64,000 nucleotides of DNA from JBMOKU01 sp049324315 (GTDB taxonomy: Bacteria > Bacillota > Clostridia > Peptostreptococcales > Thermotaleaceae), in NCBI GenBank assembly GCA_049324315.1, contig JBMOKU010000026.1:1-64000 (forward strand), written 5' to 3'. The translations under genes were made by a program, and so were the position numbers. Numbering within the stretch: the stretch's first letter is position 1; every line of letters begins with the position of its first letter. This document shows, in pieces, positions 36,149 to 44,534 of the stretch. Below the pieces are notes generated by a model. That model was not told the DNA's origin, did not search any database, and was given only the letters and a program-made list of their open reading frames with translations.

Positions 36149-36169
36149 GCACCTATAAGCTATAGGTGC
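36149..36169 (-). terminator. Terminator in the riboswitch expression platform (exported protein)
   Basis: GCACCTATA pairs perfectly with TATAGGTGC over AGC; the minus-strand tail is TTTATTATTTA. A second perfect hairpin (GGGTATT/AATACCC, 36195-36214) lies between it and the aptamer and may act as an anti-terminator element. Confidence 0.85.
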
Positions 36170-36257
36170 CGATGAAGAACATGTCCTAGATTTTGGGTAT
36201 TATAATAAATACCCTCAGAAATTCTAAGGATCGATTTCTTCGTAAATATGCTTTCAT

Positions 36258-36345
36258 TTCGGCAACCTGGCAATCATAGGATAAAATCCCTTAGACCCAT
36301 AGCTTTGCGTCCTTACCTTTCGGTAAGTTTGCTATTATCGATGAT
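36258..36345 (-). promoter_or_regulatory. Cyclic-di-GMP-I (GEMM) riboswitch aptamer 2
   Basis: The minus strand reads ATAGCAAAC, a stem closed by GAAA, GGACGCAAAGCTATGGGTCTAA, a variable stem, then TGCCAGGTTGCCGAA. All conserved GEMM-I segments are present and in order. It controls the exported-protein gene at 35668-36063 through the terminator at 36149-36169. The sequence is very close to aptamer 3, pointing to duplication. Confidence 0.93.
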
Positions 36346-36466
36346 TATTTATATTTATATAATACCTTATTATAAGTATATTTAAACATTTTCAGAACAT
36401 TTTGTCAATATGTATCTGAATTTGTCGATTGGCTACAGCATCTTATAATCATACGAAAACCTTATC

Positions 36467-38749
36467 TCATTGTTTTCTTGGGAACTTAATCGTAAATTTC
36501 GTTCCTAATCCTGGTTTGCTTTCTACCAATATTTCTCCTTTATGTGCTTTAACAAGAATATCGTAAGCAATACTTAAACCCAGTCCTTTACCCGCACCAA
36601 CAGGTTTTGTTGTAAAGAAAGGATTAAAAATATAACTTAGATGTTCTTCTTTTATACCAATTCCGTTATCCTCTATTTCACAGTATATATATTCTTGTTT
36701 ATAGTAAGTTCTAATCCATAGTACACTGTCCTCCACATTCCCTTTTTCTTCAATGGCATAAATGGCGTTTAATATCATATTAATAAGAGCCAAATTAATC
36801 TCTTGTCCTTTAGCTCTAAACAACGGTATATCTTTTAATTCCTCACGAATCTTCCTAACTTTTCTTAATTCGCTTTGTATCATCAAAAGACATCTTTGTA
36901 TACCTTTATTTAAGTCGTACTCTTCTAGTTCGCTATATTGATCAATATGAGAAAAAGTTCTTAGGGCACTTACAATTTCTTTAATGCGCTCCAGTCCATT
37001 CGAAGTATCCTCAACCATTTCTAAAAAGTCCTTTGCCAAATATTCTATATTGCTTCTCTTATCTAAAGCTTGTACCTTTTGGGTGATAGTCTCATCTTCT
37101 TTCAATTCCGTTTCCAATAACTGATGAAGTAACGCTTTATACATTATGCACTGGTCTTCTAACTTCATAAAATACTTTTTCATCGTTTGGTTATTGCTCA
37201 TAATAAATCCCAACGGATTATTGATTTCATGGGCAATACCTGCTGCCAGGTGTCCTATTCCTGCCATCCTTTCCTTCTGTATTAATTGCGATTGCGTTGC
37301 CTTCAGTTCTTCCAAAGTTTTTTGCAGCTCGATATTCTTGTTCTCTAGCTGCATTGAGATCATTTTTTTCTCTGTAATATCTTCCTTCACTACGATAAAA
37401 TATTTTATCTGGCCTTTATTATCCTTTAAAGAAGAAACAGATTCCCATTCCCAATATATTTCACCATTTTTTTTACGGTTCTGAATTTCTCCCCTCCATT
37501 CTTCTCCAGATAAAATCGTATTCCAAAAATCTCTATAAAAACTTTTCGAATGATTACCAGATTTAAAAATTCTAGGAGTCTTTCCGACAACTTCTTTGTA
37601 TTCATAGCCCATCACCTCTGTAAGTTTTGGATTAACATATTGGATCTCACCATGGGCATTTGTAATAATAACTATACTCGGACAATGCTCGACAGCACTC
37701 AATAGTTTATTTATTTCTTCATCTGTTTGTTTACGTTTTGTTATCTCTTCCTCCATAATCTGTCTATAGTTTTCTAGTAATTTTCCCATTTCTCCATATA
37801 GAATACTATTCTCTAAGGCTACAGCTGCTTGTCCCGCCAAAGAATAAATCGTCATTTCATCCTTAAAATTAAATGGAATAACCTGTCCATTCTCTTGCTT
37901 GTTGATTAATTGAACGACACCTAAGACACGGTTTTGATGATCTTTCATAGGTACTGTAAGAATCGATTTTGTTCTATATCCCGTTATTTTATCAAATTTG
38001 GGACTAAATGCATAACTTGCATTCTTGGAAATATTGTAAGCATCTTCTATTCTTATGGGTATACCATTGATAACAGCATTCCCGACGATTGTATCTTTCA
38101 TGATCGGTGATACCGTTGATTGTAATTTTAATGCTATACTTTTATTTTTCGAGATAACAAATTTTAAATATTTATCCCTATCATTTTTTTTGTAATAGCC
38201 AAAACTACTGTTCCCATCATTGTTATCATCAACAATGACATATAGGGTTCCTGCATCGGCATTGGTTATCTTCATACTTGCATCAATAATCAATTCCATC
38301 AGGATATTGATATCCTTTTCAGCAGTAAGTTTTTGGCCTATTTTATAGAATTCCCTTGTCTCTGTTGTTATCAGCATTAACTGTATCCGACATTGAATAT
38401 CTTTTTCAAGGCGTGATAGAAATCTATTGATACTAGGTGAATGACTGCATTCTAGATAATCATATACATAGTTATCTATACGATCATGATCATTAAATCG
38501 CTCATACAAGATGATGCAAATATAGTTATCTAGTTTAAATATATCTTTTACATCTTTTCTCAATTCCTTCGCCATAGCTTCATCCAAAAAAACAACCGTA
38601 ACATGGTTTGCTTTGAGTTCCGACAATTCCGTTCTTAATTCTTCCAAAGACATCATCGTTTGCACGTTCTTATACTTGTCTCTTATCATACTTAAGAAGA
38701 CCTTATATTTCACAAAAGATTCGACACACACAATAAAATAGGCATCCAT
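36467..38749 (-). CDS. GAF-PAS sensor histidine kinase
   Basis: This 760-residue cytoplasmic kinase has an N-terminal region (1-120) resembling a receiver without a clear acceptor Asp. A GAF domain (about 140-318), one PAS domain (345-465, with GEEWRGEIQNRKKNGEIYWEW) and the kinase core follow, with H507 in AHEINNPLGF, insert EDTSNGLERIKEIVSALR, and complete N, G1 and G2 boxes. GAF domains often bind small ligands or cofactors. It lies 107 bases downstream of another kinase gene on the same strand with no clear T-run terminator between, so both may be under riboswitch 3. Confidence 0.9.
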   Translation of the reverse strand: MDAYFIVCVESFVKYKVFLSMIRDKYKNVQTMMSLEELRTELSELKANHVTVVFLDEAMAKELRKDVKDIFKLDNYICIILYERFNDHDRIDNYVYDYLECSHSPSINRFLSRLEKDIQCRIQLMLITTETREFYKIGQKLTAEKDINILMELIIDASMKITNADAGTLYVIVDDNNDGNSSFGYYKKNDRDKYLKFVISKNKSIALKLQSTVSPIMKDTIVGNAVINGIPIRIEDAYNISKNASYAFSPKFDKITGYRTKSILTVPMKDHQNRVLGVVQLINKQENGQVIPFNFKDEMTIYSLAGQAAVALENSILYGEMGKLLENYRQIMEEEITKRKQTDEEINKLLSAVEHCPSIVIITNAHGEIQYVNPKLTEVMGYEYKEVVGKTPRIFKSGNHSKSFYRDFWNTILSGEEWRGEIQNRKKNGEIYWEWESVSSLKDNKGQIKYFIVVKEDITEKKMISMQLENKNIELQKTLEELKATQSQLIQKERMAGIGHLAAGIAHEINNPLGFIMSNNQTMKKYFMKLEDQCIMYKALLHQLLETELKEDETITQKVQALDKRSNIEYLAKDFLEMVEDTSNGLERIKEIVSALRTFSHIDQYSELEEYDLNKGIQRCLLMIQSELRKVRKIREELKDIPLFRAKGQEINLALINMILNAIYAIEEKGNVEDSVLWIRTYYKQEYIYCEIEDNGIGIKEEHLSYIFNPFFTTKPVGAGKGLGLSIAYDILVKAHKGEILVESKPGLGTKFTIKFPRKQ

Positions 38750-38856
38750 TATGTTAATCCTCCCTTCTGAGCAGCTTTTCCAAGCAGTTAAACAGTATAT
38801 TCATAGAGATGTTTTCAATATCACTCCAAAGATTCAGTCTTTGGGGTTTTACATGA

Positions 38857-40257
38857 TTATTTGTCGCTTACGCTCAGTTTTCCAACGGGTAATTTAATGA
38901 TGAACTTTGTGCCAACGCCTTCTTCACTTTCTACTTTTATATCTCCCTTATACTTGTTTTTTATAATATCATAAGAAATACTTAATCCGAGACCCGTTCC
39001 CTCTCCCGGTGGCTTTGTTGTAAAGAATGGTTCGAAAATTCTGTCAATTTTTTCTTTAGGTATTCCGATCCCAGTATCAGATATCTCACAATATACATAC
39101 GCATCTATAGCGTATGTCCTGATTGAAATAACCCCCATGGTTTCACTTCCCTTGACTTTAACAGCGTAGGCAGCATTCACGATTAGGTTCAAAATCACTT
39201 GGTTTATTTGACTGCCCAGTCCGTTAAGAATAGGAAGTTCGCCCAGCTTCTTATCAATATTTGCATGGTACTTTATTTCGTTGGAGACAATGAGTAATGT
39301 GTTTTCTATTGCCATATTAAGGTCATATTCTACAAATTCCTCACTTTGATCCATTCTTGAAAATAAGCTCAAGCCTCTAACGATTTTACTGATTCGCTCT
39401 AAGCCTTCTGTTGACTCTGCAAGCAGTTCATCTAAATCATAATCAATAAAATCCATATTGTGCTTTCTTTCAAGTTCAGAAATATTACCTAGTTTTGATT
39501 GAATTTCCTCTTTGCTTCCAGTAACACATATGTTCTTCAGTTGATTATATGCATTTATGATGTCCTTGTATTTTGATTTGTATTTTTTTAATATCTCAAA
39601 ATTACTTAAAACAAATCCTAGGGGATTATTGATTTCATGGGCTACCCCTGCGGCTAATTGTCCGATTCCTGCCATCTTTTCTTGTTGAATAAGCTTCATT
39701 TGCGTTCTTTCTAATTCTTTAATGATTTCTTCAAGTTTATTATTTTTTTGCCTTAACTCATCTTCTATGATTTTTCTTTCTGATATATCTCTTAAAACCG
39801 TTTGAAAAATCTTTTTTGGTGTTTGCTCGATCAATGCTGCTTTTACTTCTACATCGATTATGTTTCCTTTTAGTGTTAAAATTTGTTCCTCTATCAATTC
39901 TTGATTCTCGTTATGAAGTTCTTGGTGCTTAATCCGTTCAAGTACAACATCCCTTAAGCTGGGCGCAATAAGATCCGATATTGCTTTCCCGATTAAATCT
40001 TCTTCACACTTTGCTTCAAATAGCTTAATAGCCTGGTGATTAGCGAAAGTAATTTTTCCGTCTTCATGAATGACAATGGCATCAGGAGAGGTATCCACAA
40101 GTTTCTGGTATTTTTCTTCGCTTTTCTTTAATTCTATTTCGGCATTCTTTCTATCCTCAATAGGTGAAGGCATATTATATAAAATAGTACAGAGAAGATC
40201 ATTTTTACCGATTTCATTAAGATTACACGTTTCCCATTCGCTTCTTAAATTATCCAT
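38857..40257 (-). CDS. PAS sensor histidine kinase behind a c-di-GMP riboswitch
   Basis: This 466-residue cytoplasmic kinase has one PAS domain (about 45-165) and a coiled coil. The kinase core has H207 in AHEINNPLGF, insert LLAESTEGLERISKIVRGLS, and complete N, G1 and G2 boxes. The ATG at 40257 is chosen because AAGGAG lies nine bases upstream. The open frame continues to 40401, but that part overlaps the riboswitch terminator and is not coding. A kinase gene directly behind a c-di-GMP riboswitch would let the second messenger set the amount of a phosphorelay input. Confidence 0.9.
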   Translation of the reverse strand: MDNLRSEWETCNLNEIGKNDLLCTILYNMPSPIEDRKNAEIELKKSEEKYQKLVDTSPDAIVIHEDGKITFANHQAIKLFEAKCEEDLIGKAISDLIAPSLRDVVLERIKHQELHNENQELIEEQILTLKGNIIDVEVKAALIEQTPKKIFQTVLRDISERKIIEDELRQKNNKLEEIIKELERTQMKLIQQEKMAGIGQLAAGVAHEINNPLGFVLSNFEILKKYKSKYKDIINAYNQLKNICVTGSKEEIQSKLGNISELERKHNMDFIDYDLDELLAESTEGLERISKIVRGLSLFSRMDQSEEFVEYDLNMAIENTLLIVSNEIKYHANIDKKLGELPILNGLGSQINQVILNLIVNAAYAVKVKGSETMGVISIRTYAIDAYVYCEISDTGIGIPKEKIDRIFEPFFTTKPPGEGTGLGLSISYDIIKNKYKGDIKVESEEGVGTKFIIKLPVGKLSVSDK

Positions 40258-40313
40258 AATATGCATCTCCTTCAGGGATAAAATAGGTACCTTTTTAATG
40301 GTTAATAATAAAA

Positions 40314-40337
40314 GACACTTATTTACATATAAGTGCC
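40314..40337 (-). terminator. Terminator in the riboswitch expression platform (kinase)
   Basis: On the minus strand GGCACTTAT pairs with ATAAGTGTC (one G-U pair), followed by TTTTATTATT. It lies between aptamer 3 and the kinase start. Confidence 0.8.
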
Positions 40338-40386
40338 TCAGCAAATTATACCGATGCTTTTTTCCCTTAGCAATTAGTATATTGAT

Positions 40387-40476
40387 TCGGCAACTTGGCA
40401 ATCATAGAACACGTTACGTCCCTTAGACCCATAGCTTTGCGTCCTTACCTTTCGATAAGTTTGCCTTTATCATGAC
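40387..40476 (-). promoter_or_regulatory. Cyclic-di-GMP-I (GEMM) riboswitch aptamer 3
   Basis: The minus strand reads AAAGGCAAAC, a stem closed by GAAA, GGACGCAAAGCTATGGGTCTAA, a variable stem, then TGCCAAGTTGCCGAA. A possible minus-strand -10 box (TATAAT) lies at 40516-40521 in the right place for a transcript starting just before the aptamer. The downstream terminator is at 40314-40337 and the regulated gene is the kinase at 38857-40257. Confidence 0.93.
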
Positions 40477-40598
40477 CTTAGTCTTTCGTACCTAACAACA
40501 TAGGTATTTGTCCCTATTATATCATATCTTTATTTCTATTTCATCAGCTTAATCTACGTACTTTCTATCCAGATAATAGTAGAAAAACTGCTTTGACT

Positions 40599-40868
40599 TT
40601 AAAACCCAGCAGTCACAATAAAATCCTCACCCCACCAATCCTTTTGATAATCGATCTCTACGTGGGCGATTTCTTTTTCTTCCTCTTTGTTAATAATGAT
40701 CTGAAACCCGCTCATTTTGTAGATATTATCACTTTCCTTGGGTTCATCCTGAACCAACTGATAGGTGATCCCTGCTCAGGTCTTGATTTTGGGGAAGATT
40801 CGAATACTCTTTCCGCTAAATTGGTCTAGCATCTGTGCCTTGGCTGCTTCGGTCACATAGAATTTCAT
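40599..40868 (-). CDS. HesB-like selenoprotein (in-frame UGA read as selenocysteine)
   Basis: Read through one TGA, the minus strand encodes an 89-residue protein starting MKFYVTEAAKAQ and ending VTAGF. Residue 31 (TGA at 40776-40778) stands in the context K-T-U-A-G-I-T-Y-Q-L, where HesB/IscA proteins have a conserved Cys-x-Gly. HesB-like selenoproteins with Sec here are a known bacterial family. A SECIS-like hairpin begins about 20 bases after the UGA. The ATG at 40868 follows AAGGAG by nine bases, and coding periodicity continues after the TGA to a TAA. The Cys partners near the C-terminus of true IscA (CGCG) are absent. Role is unknown; redox or Fe-S-related function is an inference. Confidence 0.85.
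40738..40757 (-). promoter_or_regulatory. SECIS-like hairpin
   Basis: On the minus strand TTGGTTC pairs with GAACCCAA (one bulged C) around the loop AGGAT. The apical loop lies about 25 bases after the UGA and has G among its first two bases, matching the bacterial SECIS rule for SelB recruitment. Confidence 0.7.
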
Positions 40869-40993
40869 GGCTTCACGCTCCTTCCTCAGGCTTTGGTTTT
40901 ATTGTAACCTCACTATCAAAAAAAGAATGTGACTGGCGTCAAATATGCTTGTTTTTATAGATTTACGTCATTTAAAATGGTATTTAGTCCTGC

Positions 40994-41019
40994 GGGACGG
41001 CACGGAGACCGTCCCCTAC
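40994..41019. repeat. Dispersed palindromic element (GTAGGGG type), copy 4
   Basis: GGGACGG and CCGTCCC form a perfect 7-bp stem around CACGGAGA, followed by CTAC. It is GC-rich in an AT-rich gap between htrA and the selenoprotein gene. Confidence 0.6.
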
Positions 41020-41065
41020 AAAAGAAAATTCATTCTGTTTTAGAAGCTTATGTCTCTATGAATGC

Positions 41066-41090
41066 AAAAACCGGCTGCTTTCGCAACCGG
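41066..41090 (-). terminator. Terminator of the htrA operon
   Basis: On the minus strand CCGGTTGC pairs with GCAGCCGG over a GAAA tetraloop, followed by TTTTT. It lies a few bases past the htrA stop. Confidence 0.85.
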
Positions 41091-41097
41091 CTTTTCA

Positions 41098-42345
41098 TTA
41101 ATAGTTACTTGGCGTACTTTCAAGTTTTATTTTAATGGTCATTTTTTCTCCATTTCTGATAATTTTCAGATCTACGCTGTCACCGGGTCTGTACTGATAT
41201 AGCTGTCTTAGCAGCTGCCCCATAGTGTCGATCTCCTTATCCCCCATGGCTACGATCACGTCTCCACTTCGAAGGTCTGCCTTGGATGCCGGAGAGTTTT
41301 TTGAAATCTCTGCAATATATACTCCTTTGTCTATATCAAGGTCTGTTCCTACGGTTTTTTCAAACACATCCACATCTACACCTTTAATGCCCATATACAC
41401 TTTGCTAAATTCGCCCTTTTCAATAAACTGGTCAACAATAGGCTTGGCAATATTGATGGGGATGGCGAATCCCAAACCTTCACCGGACTGGATTTTTGCT
41501 GTGTTGATTCCGATCACTTCACCTTTTGCATTAAGCAGCGGACCTCCGCTGTTGCCTGGATTGATGGAAGCATCCGTCTGAATCAGTCCTTCAATGGTAT
41601 CACTTTGGTCAACGGCTATGCTTCTATTAAGTCCACTAATGATGCCGGATGTCACCGTTCTCTCAAATTGAAGTCCCAGAGGATTTCCGATGGCTACCGC
41701 CACCTCTCCTACTTCCAATTTGTCTGAATCTCCAAGATCCGCCGCTTTGACGTTGACACCATCCACCTTAATGACCGCCAAATCTAATCTGGAATCATTC
41801 CACAATATCTTCGCACTTTTTTTGGTGCCATCCTCAAACAGTACATTGACTTCTTCCACATCTCCGTTGTTCACTACGTGGGAGTTCGTCAGAATATATC
41901 CCCTGCTGTCTACCACCACACCAGTTCCCACACCGCTGGACTTTCTAGCCCCAAAGAAAAAATCCTGTTGGATACTCTCTGTCGTAATCCCAACAACTGA
42001 TGACATGGCTTTTTGGGCAACGGCTGATACTAAGAAGGCGGTATCCTGAGACTCTACATTGATGGTTTGCTTTACATCATTGCCAAAATAGTCCTGTGGA
42101 TAAGGTATCAATTTCCCAAAGATATACACAGGAGCAACATAGCTGGACACGATACCGCCGAGAAGGGCTGCGATCAGTACCGTAGCAATCCATGCCAAAT
42201 TCACTGATCTGCGTTTTTTCTCCGGCTTATTCTCTATATAATAAACCGGAGGCTTTTCCACAATCTCTGGTTCTTGTTCTATCAATTCTTGTTCTTGCTC
42301 TACCAGTTCTTCTTGTTCTGTATATTCTTGTTCAAAATTATCCAT
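41098..42345 (-). CDS. htrA: HtrA/DegP-type serine protease
   Basis: This 415-residue membrane-anchored protease probably degrades or refolds damaged proteins outside the membrane. An acidic cytoplasmic tail (1-45) rich in E and Q is followed by a membrane helix (about 50-72). The trypsin-like domain has the triad H156 (TNSHVV), D188 (LDLAVI) and S266 (GNSGGP). A single PDZ domain follows (about 315-410). It is the last gene of the SLT / response regulator / kinase / htrA cluster, fitting an envelope-stress response. Confidence 0.94.
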   Translation of the reverse strand: MDNFEQEYTEQEELVEQEQELIEQEPEIVEKPPVYYIENKPEKKRRSVNLAWIATVLIAALLGGIVSSYVAPVYIFGKLIPYPQDYFGNDVKQTINVESQDTAFLVSAVAQKAMSSVVGITTESIQQDFFFGARKSSGVGTGVVVDSRGYILTNSHVVNNGDVEEVNVLFEDGTKKSAKILWNDSRLDLAVIKVDGVNVKAADLGDSDKLEVGEVAVAIGNPLGLQFERTVTSGIISGLNRSIAVDQSDTIEGLIQTDASINPGNSGGPLLNAKGEVIGINTAKIQSGEGLGFAIPINIAKPIVDQFIEKGEFSKVYMGIKGVDVDVFEKTVGTDLDIDKGVYIAEISKNSPASKADLRSGDVIVAMGDKEIDTMGQLLRQLYQYRPGDSVDLKIIRNGEKMTIKIKLESTPSNY

Positions 42346-42426
42346 AAAAGAACCTCCTTTTTTCTGTTGATAACTTTATTGTAAAAGAAGGTTTTTAACA
42401 AAATATGAACAGAGTGTGAACAACTA

Positions 42427-43848
42427 TTATTTTTCTTCATCTTCATCCAGAGATAATGTAAATCTAAAGGTGGTACCTTCACCTAACTGGCTTTCCAGTT
42501 TTAATTCTTCTTCATGACTTTCAATGATTTTCTTCACGATATACAAGCCCAATCCTGTCCCTTCCTTGTTTCTGTCCCGGGATTTGTCTGCTTTATAAAA
42601 CTTCTCCCACACGACAGCTTGCTCCTCCTCGGATATACCGATACCATTGTCTTTGATGATGATGTGGGCCTTGGACTCCACAGCACTGCTGGAAATCTGG
42701 ATCTTCCCTTCAGCTCCGATAAATTTCATGGCATTGTCCAAGACATTGGTCAAGACCTGCTCAATGGCATCCTTATCTGCCAAGACCAGTATTTTATCTT
42801 TTGAAAAATCTAAATGTACTTGGATACCTCTTTTATCTGCCTCTTCATCATACTTCAGAATGGTCCTTCGGATTAATTCATTGATATCGAATCTTTGTTT
42901 GTGTATAGGATACTGCCCGGATTCCATGCGCTGCAAGTCCAGCAGATTGGTAATCAATTTGCTCAGCCGCGAGGTCTCTCGCAAAATGATTTGCAGATAG
43001 TTAGGCTGTTCTTCCTGGGGGACCGTTCCGTCCACAATCCCTTGAACAAAGCCTTTCATTAGGGTTAGAGGAGAACGGAGCTCATGGGCAACTGCCGAGA
43101 TGAAGTTCCTTCGGTTTTCTTCTATTCTTTCCAGTTTTTCTGCCATATAATTAAAGGTTTTTGTTACACTGCCGATTTCATCGTCACTTTCTACAGCCAC
43201 CCTCTGGCTAAAATCCCCTTCTGCCAAACTTACAGCAGCCTTCCCTATTTGCCGGAGGGGTGAAGACATTCTCTTGGAAACAAAATAGATAACCAATAGG
43301 GAGATGCCTAGAGAAATACCCATGGCTGTCCAAATGATGATATGAACTTCCCGTAAGGTATTGGTGATATCATATAACGGCGCATGCATAATGATGGCAT
43401 TTACGACCTTACCGTTGATAAAAATAGGCATCCCCACTGTGAGCATCGGTGTGTTCCATGCTTCTTGAAATACCCCCTTCTTAACAATGATCTTACCTTT
43501 TAAAACCTCTATCATTTCTTTCTCTGTGATCTGTTTGCCGATCCATTCCTTTTCATTGCTGGACACACCATAAATGATACCCGCCCTGTCTAAAACCCAA
43601 ATCCGGGTGTTCAGGAAACGTTCCACAGATTGAAGCTCAAGATTTAACCGTTCTTTGGTGATATAGCCGTTCAGGTAATCAACCACCAGATCATTGATCT
43701 TATCGCCTTCTTCAACCAAGAGTTTTTCTTGATGACGGAAATAGTAGTTGCTAAACATTTGTGAAAATAAGAGGCCCAAAACCAGAAAACTGACAACAAT
43801 GATCCCAACATATGCAACCATCAGTTTTTTGAAAACAGTATTCATCAT
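42427..43848 (-). CDS. Membrane sensor histidine kinase with HAMP domain
   Basis: This 473-residue kinase has two membrane helices (about 10-32 and 170-190) around an external sensor domain of about 140 residues. A HAMP domain (about 191-243) and HisKA with H255 in AVAHELRSPL follow, then an ATPase domain with NVLDNAMKF, DNGIGIS and GTGLGLYIV. It belongs to the classical PhoR/ResE type, unlike the AHEINNPL kinases elsewhere in the window. Its ATG overlaps the stop of the response regulator (ATGA), so they form a coupled pair. Confidence 0.93.
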   Translation of the reverse strand: MMNTVFKKLMVAYVGIIVVSFLVLGLLFSQMFSNYYFRHQEKLLVEEGDKINDLVVDYLNGYITKERLNLELQSVERFLNTRIWVLDRAGIIYGVSSNEKEWIGKQITEKEMIEVLKGKIIVKKGVFQEAWNTPMLTVGMPIFINGKVVNAIIMHAPLYDITNTLREVHIIIWTAMGISLGISLLVIYFVSKRMSSPLRQIGKAAVSLAEGDFSQRVAVESDDEIGSVTKTFNYMAEKLERIEENRRNFISAVAHELRSPLTLMKGFVQGIVDGTVPQEEQPNYLQIILRETSRLSKLITNLLDLQRMESGQYPIHKQRFDINELIRRTILKYDEEADKRGIQVHLDFSKDKILVLADKDAIEQVLTNVLDNAMKFIGAEGKIQISSSAVESKAHIIIKDNGIGISEEEQAVVWEKFYKADKSRDRNKEGTGLGLYIVKKIIESHEEELKLESQLGEGTTFRFTLSLDEDEEK

Positions 43849-44534
43849 GTCTCCCTCACCTCAAACTTGTACCCCACACCCCAAACCGTCTTGATTTGGT
43901 ATTGATCTTCCAGTGGAGACAACTTTTCTCTCAGTCTTTTGATATGGACATCTACTGTCCTGTTGTCTCCGTCAAAATCAAAGCCCCAAATATTTTCAAT
44001 CAGCTGCTCCCGGGTAAATACTCTGTTTTGATTCTTCACCAGAAAATACAACAATTCCATTTCCTTTGGCGGCAGTTCCAGGGGTTCACCCTTGATTTTT
44101 ACAGTATAATAATCCATATCCACCAGCAGTCCGGGAAGGACAATCTGATGGGCGGATACAAGCTGCTTGTTGGTTCTCCTGAGTACAGCATCGATCCTGG
44201 CTACCAGCTCCTTTGGATCAAAGGGCTTTACCATATAATCATCAGCTCCCATCCGCAGACCCAGTACCTTGTCAAAGGTTTCGCCTTTGGCTGTCAGCAT
44301 GATGATAGGCACATCGCTGATCTTCTTTAATTCGCGACAAACCTCCCATCCGTCCATTTGAGGAAGCATGATATCTAGAATAACAAGGGCAGGAGTCTCT
44401 TCCCGAAACCTTTCTATGGCCTTTATACCATCGTGAGCCGTCACCACATCATATCCTTCTTTTTTCAGATACATCCGGATTAAGTCACAGATATAATAAT
44501 CATCATCCACTACCAGTATTTTTTTATCCGTCAC
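43845..44534 (-). CDS. OmpR-family response regulator
   Basis: This 229-residue DNA-binding regulator has a receiver (1-118; D10/D11, acceptor D54, K in MVKPFDPKEL) and a winged-helix C-terminal domain (about 130-228, with TREQLIENIWGF and VDVHIKRLREKL). It is the cognate partner of the downstream HAMP kinase. Its start overlaps the SLT gene end by four bases. It probably controls its own operon and the htrA gene in response to wall or envelope signals. Confidence 0.94.
   Translation of the reverse strand: MTDKKILVVDDDYYICDLIRMYLKKEGYDVVTAHDGIKAIERFREETPALVILDIMLPQMDGWEVCRELKKISDVPIIMLTAKGETFDKVLGLRMGADDYMVKPFDPKELVARIDAVLRRTNKQLVSAHQIVLPGLLVDMDYYTVKIKGEPLELPPKEMELLYFLVKNQNRVFTREQLIENIWGFDFDGDNRTVDVHIKRLREKLSPLEDQYQIKTVWGVGYKFEVRET

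Noticed and set aside
38826..38844. CCAAAGA/TCTTTGG hairpin as a terminator of the kinase at 38857
   Set aside because: On the gene's own strand the hairpin lacks a following T run, so it is a weak candidate; co-transcription with the next kinase stays possible.
40258..40401. N-terminal extension of the kinase frame
   Set aside because: This part overlaps the riboswitch terminator, and a proper ribosome site lies just before the ATG at 40257.
40593..40829. Plus-strand frame across the selenoprotein gene
   Set aside because: It is opposite to the selenoprotein, which has ribosome site, SECIS and family similarity, while this frame has none.
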